A model generated the notes under the pieces. That model was not told the origin of the DNA and searched no databases. It worked only from the letters and a program-made list of their open reading frames with translations. A program made the translations under genes and the position numbers. Positions 1 through 5,967 of a DNA stretch of 10,409 nt are shown here, in pieces. Each line of letters starts with the position of its first letter. Positions within the stretch are counted from its first letter, which is position 1. Source of the stretch: Thermoplasmata archaeon (GTDB lineage: Archaea > Thermoplasmatota > Thermoplasmata > Thermoplasmatales > Thermoplasmataceae); NCBI GenBank assembly GCA_021806345.1, contig JAJZXP010000059.1, positions 1-10,409 on the forward strand, in the 5' to 3' direction.

Positions 1-672
1 GTCAATGCAAGATTATGGAAAAACCAGTCTTCAGTGATATTTGGAATGCTCACACAGGGGTTCAGGTATATGCAGATTATCCTGCTGATCACCGTACCAA
101 AGATTTACTTCATCGAAAGACAGTCGAGGAACTTGATACACGTGATGTTTGAAGCAACAGATGTCCAGGGAATAATGAAGCCGAAGTTACCGTTCCCATC
201 TCCTTACCATGATGACAAGATCTGGTTCAAATATCCGCAAATTCAAAGAGGATTTAAGAAGATTACAATCAAGACTTCAAGGTTCAAGCTGCCTTCTCAA
301 CCTCTAATCGATTCTTATGAGTCCAAGAAAAAGGAATACATGGAAACAAAGTTCAAGGAATTTGAAGAGAAACTGACAGGGAGATCCAGGGATTCATCTG
401 ACGGAATACCATTGACTTGTGGGGAGTGTGGTTATTCCTGGCAGTACCATGGATTTCTGAGAATGGCCACATGTCCTAACTGCAATTCCAAGGTATACAT
501 TGTGGAAAAGGAAACCAGATTCAATGGTTTTGATGTAAAATGCAATCACTGCAGCTATATATGGAGATTTACAGGTTCATCAAAGAGAACTACGTGCCCA
601 AATTGCGAGCAGAAAGTAGATACCGAGAAGAACAGACTCCCAGATTCTGATGATTCAAACCTAACAGTGTGA
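1..672 (+). CDS. C-terminal part of a HerA/FtsK/Zot-like ATPase with tandem zinc ribbons (5'-partial)
   Basis: The frame is open to base 1, so the gene begins upstream of the window. GTG at 34 is an internal valine rather than a convincing start. The first ~50 visible residues (VNARLWKNQSSVIFGMLTQG, then a hydrophobic TVPKIYF stretch and RQSRNLIH) resemble the segment after Walker B in HerA/FtsK/Zot-type P-loop ATPases of archaeal mobile elements, where an ARxWKN...TQ...R pattern holds sensor and arginine-finger residues. The P-loop itself is outside the window, so this is inference. A charged, coiled-coil-prone linker (about 330-385) follows. Two zinc ribbons come next, at about 418-486 and 541-609. 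Each is CxxC-x14-CxxC with the same internal pattern (GYSWQ/SYIWR, then TCPNC), so they look like an internal duplication that would bind nucleic acid or a partner. The tail is acidic. The gene may be a conjugation, packaging or DNA-translocation ATPase of an integrated element. The zinc ribbons are certain and the ATPase assignment is tentative. Confidence 0.6.
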   Translation, partial: VNARLWKNQSSVIFGMLTQGFRYMQIILLITVPKIYFIERQSRNLIHVMFEATDVQGIMKPKLPFPSPYHDDKIWFKYPQIQRGFKKITIKTSRFKLPSQPLIDSYESKKKEYMETKFKEFEEKLTGRSRDSSDGIPLTCGECGYSWQYHGFLRMATCPNCNSKVYIVEKETRFNGFDVKCNHCSYIWRFTGSSKRTTCPNCEQKVDTEKNRLPDSDDSNLTV

Positions 673-674
673 AA

Positions 675-711
675 CTGTCCTCAAGGACAGAATAGGACAC
701 AGGGAGGACAC
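675..711. repeat. Cluster of TGTCCT/AGGACA repeats with a small hairpin
   Basis: CTGTCC (675-680) and GGACAG (685-690) form a perfect 6-bp hairpin with a TCAA loop, starting 3 bases after the stop codon of the left-edge gene. GGACA is then repeated in the same orientation at 685-689, 695-699 and 706-710, spaced 10 and 11 bases apart, which is about one helical turn. This spacing suits protein binding on one face of DNA (an operator or iteron cluster) better than a terminator. No T-tract follows the hairpin directly. Confidence 0.4.
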
Positions 712-856
712 TTAACTTTTTCCTTTATTTTGCTTAATTTCCAATGAATTTTGTCCTGGTTTTCCACCACTTCCAACTTTTCATGTATTCTATAAGTAAG
801 AAAAGACTGGGAATTAGATCCAAATTTTGGGACAAATTGTACTTCATGGGAGCAGA

Positions 857-866
857 ATTTTATTAG
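857..866 (+). promoter_or_regulatory. TATA box for the GmrSD-type gene
   Basis: The sequence TTTTATTAG (858-866) is centred about 25 bases upstream of ATG 887, the spacing expected for a leaderless archaeal transcript starting at or next to the ATG. No Shine-Dalgarno-like GGTGA stands before the ATG, which fits leaderless translation. The rest of the 214-base gap (673-886) holds the GGACA repeats and AT-rich sequence without a gene. Confidence 0.45.
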
Positions 867-886
867 AAACATTTTTATTATATTAT

Positions 887-2629
887 ATGGAACCAGCAGA
901 CGTTACTTTTAACAAAATTACAAGCGTCGCATCTTCCCAGTATTTCGTTCCAATATGGCAAAGGCCTTATTCTTGGGACATGCAGGAATGGAATGATCTG
1001 TGGAAAGATATCAAGAATTTGGATGATATTACAGCTAATGGTGAACAACATGCACATTTCATTGGGACAATGGTTCTGAAAAATACTGTAAATAAAGTGG
1101 GTATGGACTTAGAGTACGCAATCGTCGATGGTCAACAAAGGTTTACCACTCTTCTTATACTGTGTTCTGCGATTAGAGATATTGCAGAAAAATCCGGTGA
1201 TCAGACCCTTGCAGACAAAATAAATAATGGTTTTCTCTTCTTTCCTTCTGAAGACGGTGATTTTAAACCTCGACTTTTGTTGCAGGATAAAGACAATGTC
1301 GAATTCAAGAACTTAATTAACAAGTCTCACGGCGCCCTCTCCAAGGATGTTAACATTTCGAGGGCATATAATTACTTCTACAAGGAACTCGATAAGGAAC
1401 AAGATAAACTCAAGAGGATTTTTTCATTGATTGGAAGTCTCAAGCTTATAACCATTTCTCTCAATGATTCAGACGACCCGCACAGAATTTTTGAAACTTT
1501 GAATTCAAGAGGGAAAGATTTGACGCAGGCGGACTTGATAAGGAATTTTTTCATTATGAGAATGCCTTCAATCAAAGATCAAGAACAAGTTTATTTGGAT
1601 TTTTGGAGGCCTTTAGAAAAGCTTTTTGAAGAAAAGAAGGCATCTGATTTGGAATATAACCTAGATTCATTCTTTACAGACTATGTGGCTATGCTAACAC
1701 AAACTGCAGTTAAACAAGATTTTGTGTACTACACAATCAAGGAACATTATGGAATCAGCAAATCTAAAACGGAAATGATTGGCGAAATTGAGGAACTCTA
1801 TTCCTATGCAAAAGTCTATGCAAAAATGTTGTACCCAGATAGAGAAGAGGATGAACAAATAAGCTCAAAATTGCATAATTTAAACACTTCAGGTGTCTAC
1901 ACTTACTACCCTTTTCTGCTAAAATTATTATACAGCTACCATGTTAAAAGCTCCATACAAAGACACGATTTGTTAGATTCTCTTACTTCATTGGAGTCAT
2001 TTATTTTCAGGAGGATTTATTGTGGTATTCCCCCAAATAGTTTGAACAGATATTTCCCAACATTATGTGATATTGAGTCGCCAAATGTAAGTGAAAAATT
2101 GACAAAAAAGTTGGCTGATGGAAAGTACAGCTTAGAATGGCCAGACTTGTACGCATTTATCCAAGGGATCTCAGAATTCCAAGTTTACAAGAGAAATAAA
2201 GAAGTTGCTAAATTGACATTGGAGCTCCTTGAAATGAAACATGACATGTACGAACCTTTGGATTTCTCTAAGTTGGAGATTGAACACATAATGCCTGAGA
2301 CCCTCAGTGATGATTGGGCTATCTACCTGGGTAGTAACGCAAATCAAACCCATGAAAATTATGTGCATGTTCTGGGCAATTTGACTCTAATTACTAGGTC
2401 TCCAAATGCTTCGATATCTCAAAAATTATTTGCGAAAAAGAAAGAAGAATGGTATAGGCACTCTGGAGTTAAACTAACAGGTGATTTGGTTAGGAGCTAT
2501 GAGAATTGGAAAAAAGAAGATATTGAAAGGCGCTCAGTTTTCTTATGGCCAACTCTTTCTGAAATCTGGCCTCATCCAGGTGATCAGAAGATCTACGAAG
2601 AGATTTTAGAGAGCGTAAAGAAATCATGA
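887..2629 (+). CDS. GmrSD-like type IV restriction nuclease (DUF262 + DUF1524 HNH)
   Basis: The 580-residue single chain carries both halves of GmrSD-type modification-dependent restriction enzymes. The N-terminal DUF262 (ParB/sulfiredoxin-like NTPase) domain shows VPIWQRPYSW (21-30), GTMVL (60-64) and the hallmark VDGQQRFTT (80-88); NSRGKDLTQADLIRNFF (206-222) is the usual second conserved block. The C-terminal DUF1524 His-Me/HNH nuclease shows EIEHIMPE (464-471; H467 is the expected catalytic His), GNLTLITRSPNAS (497-509) and a following F..KK..W segment. Known members use an NTP to cut phage DNA carrying modified, for example glucosylated hydroxymethyl, cytosines; the substrate here is unknown. 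I chose ATG 887 because a TATA box lies about 25 bases upstream. The frame also runs back to TTG 827, but those 20 residues (GQIVLHGSRILLETFLLYY) do not look like the family N-terminus. The gene is intact and AT-rich, and it stands alone on its transcript. Cytoplasmic. Confidence 0.88.
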   Translation: MEPADVTFNKITSVASSQYFVPIWQRPYSWDMQEWNDLWKDIKNLDDITANGEQHAHFIGTMVLKNTVNKVGMDLEYAIVDGQQRFTTLLILCSAIRDIAEKSGDQTLADKINNGFLFFPSEDGDFKPRLLLQDKDNVEFKNLINKSHGALSKDVNISRAYNYFYKELDKEQDKLKRIFSLIGSLKLITISLNDSDDPHRIFETLNSRGKDLTQADLIRNFFIMRMPSIKDQEQVYLDFWRPLEKLFEEKKASDLEYNLDSFFTDYVAMLTQTAVKQDFVYYTIKEHYGISKSKTEMIGEIEELYSYAKVYAKMLYPDREEDEQISSKLHNLNTSGVYTYYPFLLKLLYSYHVKSSIQRHDLLDSLTSLESFIFRRIYCGIPPNSLNRYFPTLCDIESPNVSEKLTKKLADGKYSLEWPDLYAFIQGISEFQVYKRNKEVAKLTLELLEMKHDMYEPLDFSKLEIEHIMPETLSDDWAIYLGSNANQTHENYVHVLGNLTLITRSPNASISQKLFAKKKEEWYRHSGVKLTGDLVRSYENWKKEDIERRSVFLWPTLSEIWPHPGDQKIYEEILESVKKS

Positions 2630-2700
2630 AGTGTTGTTCTTAAACTCCCATTCAAATTTATTAAATTAGTTGTTAACTTTTATCCCAAAACTTAACGCCC

Positions 2701-2742
2701 TTTATATACCGACATTCTGGTTTTCAAAGACCAGTATATAAA
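2701..2742 (+). promoter_or_regulatory. Promoter with nested inverted repeats before the integrase
   Basis: TTTATATAC (2701-2709) and GTATATAAA (2734-2742) are perfect 9-base inverted repeats ending at the A of the integrase ATG. Nested inside, CTGGT (2717-2721) pairs with ACCAG (2730-2734). The left arm is also a strong archaeal TATA box that would give a start site near 2730 and a ~12-base leader. The symmetry suggests an operator for self-repression or a recombinase core site overlapping the promoter. The symmetry is seen; the roles are inferred. Confidence 0.5.
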
Positions 2743-3350
2743 TGGACAGAGAAAAACCATTAAGTCTTGACATAAACTTAACACCCATTTTGAGAGCCAT
2801 TGTCAGATCATCGGAAAAATTTGAAGTCAGGATCCTCAGGCCATCTGAATGGGAGACTTTGAGAGATAACCTGGACATTAACATGAAAAGAATCTGCACC
2901 TCACTCCTGGTAACGGGAATGAGATACGCAGAATTGCAGAGATTCAGGGAGAACCCGGACTGGTTAGATGGAAGATTCGTCTACCTTCCTCGAGGATCCA
3001 TGATGAAGGTCAAGGCAAAACAGAAAGAGAGGGCCATAAGGCTAAGTGATATCGGTAAAACTCTAATTTCCGATTTATTCCAGGCTCCCCATCCATTGCC
3101 TGAGCTCCCAGCATTTGACATGAAGCTGAGAAGGCTATCAAAAAGGACCCTTGAAGGACCACCGGTCAATAATAAGACTTTCAGGAAGACCTGGGAATCC
3201 TGGTTGGTGTTTTACTATCCGGACAAGTCATTGCAGATTGCACTGAGCCAGGGTCACACCACAGTGACGCAGTATGAGCATTATGTGAATATACCGTTTG
3301 AGGATGATGACAGAAGGGAAATGAGGAAATGGGTTGAGGGATGGGCATGA
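2742..3350 (+). CDS. Minimal tyrosine recombinase (phage/archaeal integrase family)
   Basis: This 202-residue protein is essentially the catalytic domain of a tyrosine recombinase. The catalytic set can be read in order: R61 in VTGMRYAELQRF, a beta-hairpin lysine (K89/K91 in SMMKVKAKQKER), R148 in NKTFRKTW (the usual HxxR has Lys in place of His at 145), H172 in SQGHTT, and the nucleophile Tyr181 exactly nine residues after it (EHYVN). The usual N-terminal core-binding domain is short or absent: only ~45 residues precede the domain, compared with ~100 in XerC/D/XerA. It would cut and rejoin DNA at short inverted-arm sites through a 3'-phosphotyrosine, serving integration/excision or dimer resolution. 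ATG 2742 is the only plausible start. Its stop overlaps the next gene as ATGA, so the two are translationally coupled. Base composition looks more GC-rich than the restriction genes on either side. Confidence 0.82.
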   Translation: MDREKPLSLDINLTPILRAIVRSSEKFEVRILRPSEWETLRDNLDINMKRICTSLLVTGMRYAELQRFRENPDWLDGRFVYLPRGSMMKVKAKQKERAIRLSDIGKTLISDLFQAPHPLPELPAFDMKLRRLSKRTLEGPPVNNKTFRKTWESWLVFYYPDKSLQIALSQGHTTVTQYEHYVNIPFEDDDRREMRKWVEGWA

Positions 3351-3625
3351 AGGAGAGAATACCTGATTCGGATTTTATAAATAACGTAAGAACTGCTCTG
3401 GAACCTTTGAAAGGAAAAAAATTGAAAATTACGGTCAGGACAAACAAAAAGAACGACTTAAAAACTTATAATGGTACTCTTCAATCGGTAAGTAATGATA
3501 CTTTCACTTTGAGAGACGATTATGGAGATGAAGGATTGCTTGAATTCAATATTATAGATGTTCATTACTTCGGTGCACCATATGAAAAGGAGCCATTTGG
3601 AAGATGGCCCGCTAGGTTCAGATAG
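3347..3625 (+). CDS. Small predicted beta-barrel (LSm/SH3-like) protein coupled to the integrase
   Basis: This 92-residue protein has no firm family. The centre (residues 22-76: LKGKKLKITVRTN, TYNGTLQSVSNDTFTLRD, LLEFNIIDVHYFG) has the strand-turn rhythm of a five-stranded Sm/SH3-type barrel. The GxL-xxVxxDxFxLxD pattern is like the Sm1/Sm2 core of LSm/Hfq proteins or the bacterial Veg family, which suggests RNA or DNA binding. This is fold-level inference only. Two in-frame starts exist, ATG 3341 and ATG 3347. I prefer 3347 because it forms the classic ATGA overlap with the integrase stop and lies six bases after GAGGG (3336-3340), a purine-rich ribosome site; ATG 3341 would touch that site directly. 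Coupling to the recombinase suggests an accessory, chaperone or directionality role. Confidence 0.6.
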   Translation: MKERIPDSDFINNVRTALEPLKGKKLKITVRTNKKNDLKTYNGTLQSVSNDTFTLRDDYGDEGLLEFNIIDVHYFGAPYEKEPFGRWPARFR

Positions 3626-3693
3626 TCAAGCCCTGACACTTTTACGTTCTTTAAATATTGTTTAGTTTGGCAGAGTTGTGGCCAGAAATGTTA

Positions 3694-3703
3694 GTATATA
3701 AGG
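3694..3703 (+). promoter_or_regulatory. Orphan TATA box in the 3626-3854 gap
   Basis: GTATATAAGG (3694-3703) is a near-consensus archaeal TATA element. A start site ~25-28 bases downstream would fall at ~3724-3728, the first base of a 9-bp hairpin. No convincing protein starts there: a 17-codon frame from ATG 3742 to 3795 is the only candidate. It may drive a short RNA or a long structured leader for the endonuclease gene at 3855. Confidence 0.35.
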
Positions 3704-3726
3704 AAAGATCAGAAAATAGCCTTTGA

Positions 3727-3768
3727 TACCTGACATTTCTTATGAATTGTCAGGTAAGACTTTTTTTG
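3727..3768 (+). terminator. 9-bp hairpin followed by a T-tract
   Basis: TACCTGACA (3727-3735) is perfectly complementary to TGTCAGGTA (3748-3756) with a 12-base loop, and a run of T residues follows (about 3761-3767). The shape is that of an intrinsic terminator, which could end the integrase operon transcript. Because a TATA box lies just upstream at the right distance, it could instead be a complete tiny RNA or an attenuator. CCTGACA also occurs at 3633-3639, near the integrase-operon stop. Confidence 0.4.
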
Positions 3769-3854
3769 AAGAGATGCGATTCAATCGTTTTATAAGTTCT
3801 TGATTCATATTTATTCAACAATTGGTATGAATATGTATTTATACGCTATAATAC

Positions 3855-4628
3855 ATGATTTGGCTGGTTGATTATTTGAGTCTATCAAATGATGTAAGAC
3901 AAGAAATTTTTGAACTAGTGGAAAGTAAAATGGGGAGCAAGTTTGAAAGTCGCAAAAGAGAAACAACATCTGCTCCATTCCAAGAGAGGTTATTTGGAAA
4001 AGGTGCTTACGAATCATTTTCCAGAATGCAGTCTATGAACACAAGCCTGGGCATGTCTGTTTGGGAGCAAATGGCAGAAATTTTGTGCAATAGCTCAGGA
4101 GGATATGCTGTTAGACAGTATCATTTGGATGGTTCAATTAATCCGGAAATTCAGCAATTTATAGATAATTATATGGCTGGACTTTGGAATGGCAGCATTA
4201 CACCAAGTAAAGATTATGAGATATCTGAAATCAGGAAGAGAGCTGGCCAGGGAAGTTCAGGCTACAATAATACTATCGTAGATCTCTATTGCAATATAAA
4301 TGGGGTGGAAGAATACATAGATATCAAAACTGCCAAACCAAACAAAGAAGGATTCCAAAAATACAAAGAAAAATTACTCTATTGGACTGCCCTTAGGCTA
4401 AGCACTGATGAAGATGCAAATTTGATCACTAGACTTGGAATTCCCTACAATCCTTATGATCCCGAGCCTTATAACAGGTGGACTCTAGAAGACTTATACG
4501 ATGTTTCTGGTGGAGAAATACTTGTTGGGGAAGAATTCTGGAACCATATTGCCCAAGATAATGTATTCGATGATTTGCTGTCCATATTTGAGGAGGTAGG
4601 TAAAAAATTTGGCAATAGATTCGATTAA
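3855..4628 (+). CDS. TdeIII-like type II restriction endonuclease (PD-(D/E)XK)
   Basis: This 257-residue protein resembles the TdeIII family of type II restriction endonucleases: SMNTSLGMSVWEQMAEIL (60-77) matches the conserved early block with the helix glutamate (E71). The active site reads IVDLYCNINGVEEYIDIKTAKPN (141-163), giving a D143...D156-x-K158 PD-(D/E)XK core with IDIKTAKPN as the metal-binding strand. TdeIII itself cuts GGNCC; whether this protein shares that site is unknown. It would make Mg2+-dependent double-strand cuts in unmodified DNA in the cytoplasm. The start at ATG 3855 is the first in the frame, with AT-rich TATA-like sequence at 3826-3842, part of which is too close for a leaderless start. 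M26 (3930) is a less likely alternative because it would remove an early helix. The methyltransferase that should protect the host is convergent (5968-7566), separated only by an insertion sequence. The gene looks intact. Confidence 0.75.
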   Translation: MIWLVDYLSLSNDVRQEIFELVESKMGSKFESRKRETTSAPFQERLFGKGAYESFSRMQSMNTSLGMSVWEQMAEILCNSSGGYAVRQYHLDGSINPEIQQFIDNYMAGLWNGSITPSKDYEISEIRKRAGQGSSGYNNTIVDLYCNINGVEEYIDIKTAKPNKEGFQKYKEKLLYWTALRLSTDEDANLITRLGIPYNPYDPEPYNRWTLEDLYDVSGGEILVGEEFWNHIAQDNVFDDLLSIFEEVGKKFGNRFD

Positions 4629-4633
4629 ATTAT

Positions 4634-4641
4634 AAACAAAA
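4634..4641. repeat. Left target-site duplication of the ISL3 element
   Basis: AAACAAAA immediately precedes the left inverted repeat and is identical to 5946-5953 just after the right one. Eight bases is the usual duplication length for ISL3-family transposition, which confirms the ends and points to a simple insertion. Confidence 0.9.
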
Positions 4642-4665
4642 GGTTCTTCCTAGTTTTGTGTGGGT
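4642..4665 (+). repeat. Left terminal inverted repeat of the IS
   Basis: These 24 bases match the reverse complement of 5922-5945 at 20 positions. Transposase would bind the conserved outer GGTTC.TCCTAG and inner TGTGTGGGT blocks. Confidence 0.9.
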
Positions 4666-4667
4666 GA

Positions 4668-5891
4668 TCATGGATAGAGGTCCAGATTGCCGCATTTGAA
4701 ATATATCGCTGTCTTCAGATGGTTTCTATTCCTGAATCCGTAAGCCATCTTCTCTATCAATGCAATCTTTGAATTGATCCCTTCAGCCTTTGCATTGGTG
4801 ATCCTGTGGGTGAAATAGTTCAATATCTTGTCTATGTGCATCCTCATCATCTTTGCAACGATCTTCATGGCATCGATGCCTGAATGCACGATCCAGGAAT
4901 ACCACCTGTTCCAGTAATCCCTCGCCTCATCCAGTGATGCCAGATTCCAGAGATTCCTTATGTTCTCCTTCATGGAATAGGCCTTCCCTGTCCTGAGATC
5001 GGAATTCTTCAGGGAATTGTACCGTTCCCTGTACTTCTCCGGAAGGTTCTCCTGTGAATACAGCCAGATGTACCTTGAGCTCTTGAGGTCCATGATCCCT
5101 TTCTTCACAAGCTCACGGTTCTCCTCCTTCCTCACGGAATCAACAGCCTCATTCACATGCCGCATGACATGGAAGCGGTCAAAGACGATCTTTCCATGAG
5201 CGCCGGGCACATGTTCAAGAGTGGAAGAAATGTACGGATCCCACATGTCCATTGAAACGGCACTTATCCGGGCGAGATCCTCCTCGCCCAGTGATTCATA
5301 ATACTGGTCTAGCGAGGATTTCTTCCTGTCCATGGCGATGAAATCAACACCGCTATTCTCCATGTCCATGACGAGAGTGATGTACTTGTGGCCTTTCCTG
5401 TATGATTTGTCATCAATTCCTATGATCCTGGGTCTCAAGTTTTTCCTGGACATTCCTCTCTTCACTGCGCGATCGATGATGCTCCAAGCCTGGTTCCATG
5501 ATATGTCCATGATCTGCGTGAAATTGTATACGTCCATGTTCTGGAGCATCCTGATGGATTTTGATTCAAATCTGAGAGTGAACCTTGATCTCCTCTCTGA
5601 TAATGGCATAACGGCCTCCCTTATGCCATGTTCAGGACACTGTATCCTTGGAGGCTTTGCGTGTATGAATGTCTTGAACCCTATGCTGTCCAGATCTCTC
5701 CAGACCCTGTCTCCGAGGTGATCATAGACCATGCACTCCTTCCCGCACTGGGGGCAGGGAAGCTTTGCACCCTTTTCATGCGTGATGAAGACTTCAACCA
5801 CTTTCTTGCTGGAATCCAGCGATACCTTGTCAACCTTCCAGGGATATTTCAGCTCAAGGAGCTCGGAATAAATCCGTTCGGCATCCTGCAT
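4668..5891 (-). CDS. ISL3-family DDE transposase
   Basis: The 407-residue transposase has the ISL3 layout. An N-terminal zinc-binding region carries C46-P-Q-C49, C53 and C85-PEH. A helix-turn-helix-like middle follows (MDVYNFTQIMDISWNQAWSI, ~119-138). The RNase H-like DDE core has D160/D161 in IIGIDDKSYRKGHKY, D215 in VSMDMWDPY, an FDRFHVMRHVNEAVD block, and E370 in NAKAEGINSKIA. It catalyses cut-and-paste transposition of its own element. I chose ATG 5891 because a TTTTTATC TATA box (5914-5921) sits ~26 bases upstream, giving a leaderless transcript. A longer frame from GTG 5927 would start inside the terminal repeat and adds a non-family MGIFIPIYVIFP leader. No frameshift or missing catalytic residue is visible. 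Confidence 0.92.
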   Translation of the reverse strand: MQDAERIYSELLELKYPWKVDKVSLDSSKKVVEVFITHEKGAKLPCPQCGKECMVYDHLGDRVWRDLDSIGFKTFIHAKPPRIQCPEHGIREAVMPLSERRSRFTLRFESKSIRMLQNMDVYNFTQIMDISWNQAWSIIDRAVKRGMSRKNLRPRIIGIDDKSYRKGHKYITLVMDMENSGVDFIAMDRKKSSLDQYYESLGEEDLARISAVSMDMWDPYISSTLEHVPGAHGKIVFDRFHVMRHVNEAVDSVRKEENRELVKKGIMDLKSSRYIWLYSQENLPEKYRERYNSLKNSDLRTGKAYSMKENIRNLWNLASLDEARDYWNRWYSWIVHSGIDAMKIVAKMMRMHIDKILNYFTHRITNAKAEGINSKIALIEKMAYGFRNRNHLKTAIYFKCGNLDLYP

Positions 5892-5913
5892 AGGAAATAT
5901 AACGTAAATGGGG

Positions 5914-5921
5914 ATAAAAAT
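5914..5921 (-). promoter_or_regulatory. TATA box of the transposase gene
   Basis: On the minus strand this reads ATTTTTAT, ~26 bases before ATG 5891, and directly abuts the right inverted repeat. Transposase bound to that repeat could therefore repress its own promoter (inference). Confidence 0.45.
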
Positions 5922-5945
5922 ACCCACACATTTCTAGGATGAACC
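5922..5945 (-). repeat. Right terminal inverted repeat of the IS
   Basis: This is the partner of 4642-4665, with 20 of 24 positions matching after reverse complement. The mismatches are one base at position 6 and an AAA/TTT swap at 13-15. Confidence 0.9.
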
Positions 5946-5953
5946 AAACAAAA
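5946..5953. repeat. Right target-site duplication of the ISL3 element
   Basis: AAACAAAA is an exact copy of 4634-4641. Confidence 0.9.
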
Positions 5954-5967
5954 ATAAAACAAAATAA

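Larger units (their letters stand above)
4642..5945 (-). mobile_element. Complete ISL3-family insertion sequence (1304 bp)
   Basis: The element is bounded by 24-base imperfect inverted repeats at 4642-4665 and 5922-5945. The ends begin GGTTCTTCCTAG and GGTTCATCCTAG and both finish TGTGTGGGT; 20 of 24 positions match, differing at position 6 and at 13-15. It is flanked by a perfect 8-base direct repeat, AAACAAAA. One transposase gene on the minus strand fills it, with its stop codon 2 bases from the left repeat. Composition looks clearly more GC-rich than the surrounding restriction genes. Matching duplications and an open transposase frame suggest recent insertion and possible activity. It lies wholly in the gap between the stop codons of the endonuclease and methyltransferase genes. 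Confidence 0.93.

Noticed and set aside
681..872. 63-codon minus-strand frame between the left-edge gene and the GmrSD gene
   Set aside because: It runs through the GGACA repeats and the GmrSD promoter, has no recognisable domain, and overlaps regulatory sequence; likely spurious.
3181..3447. 88-codon minus-strand frame across the integrase/LSm junction
   Set aside because: It opposes two coupled, better-supported genes and shows no domain.
2733..3701. AGTATATAA direct repeat at 2733-2741 and 3693-3701 as att-like ends
   Set aside because: A 9-base AT-rich match containing a TATA motif is expected at promoters by chance.
3742..3795. 17-codon frame inside the hairpin region, a possible leader peptide
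   Set aside because: No ribosome site, no regulatory codon run and no family; too short to claim.
5017..5942. Several plus-strand frames opposite the transposase (60, 129 and 104 codons)
   Set aside because: They are antisense to a well-supported DDE transposase and have low-complexity, family-less translations.
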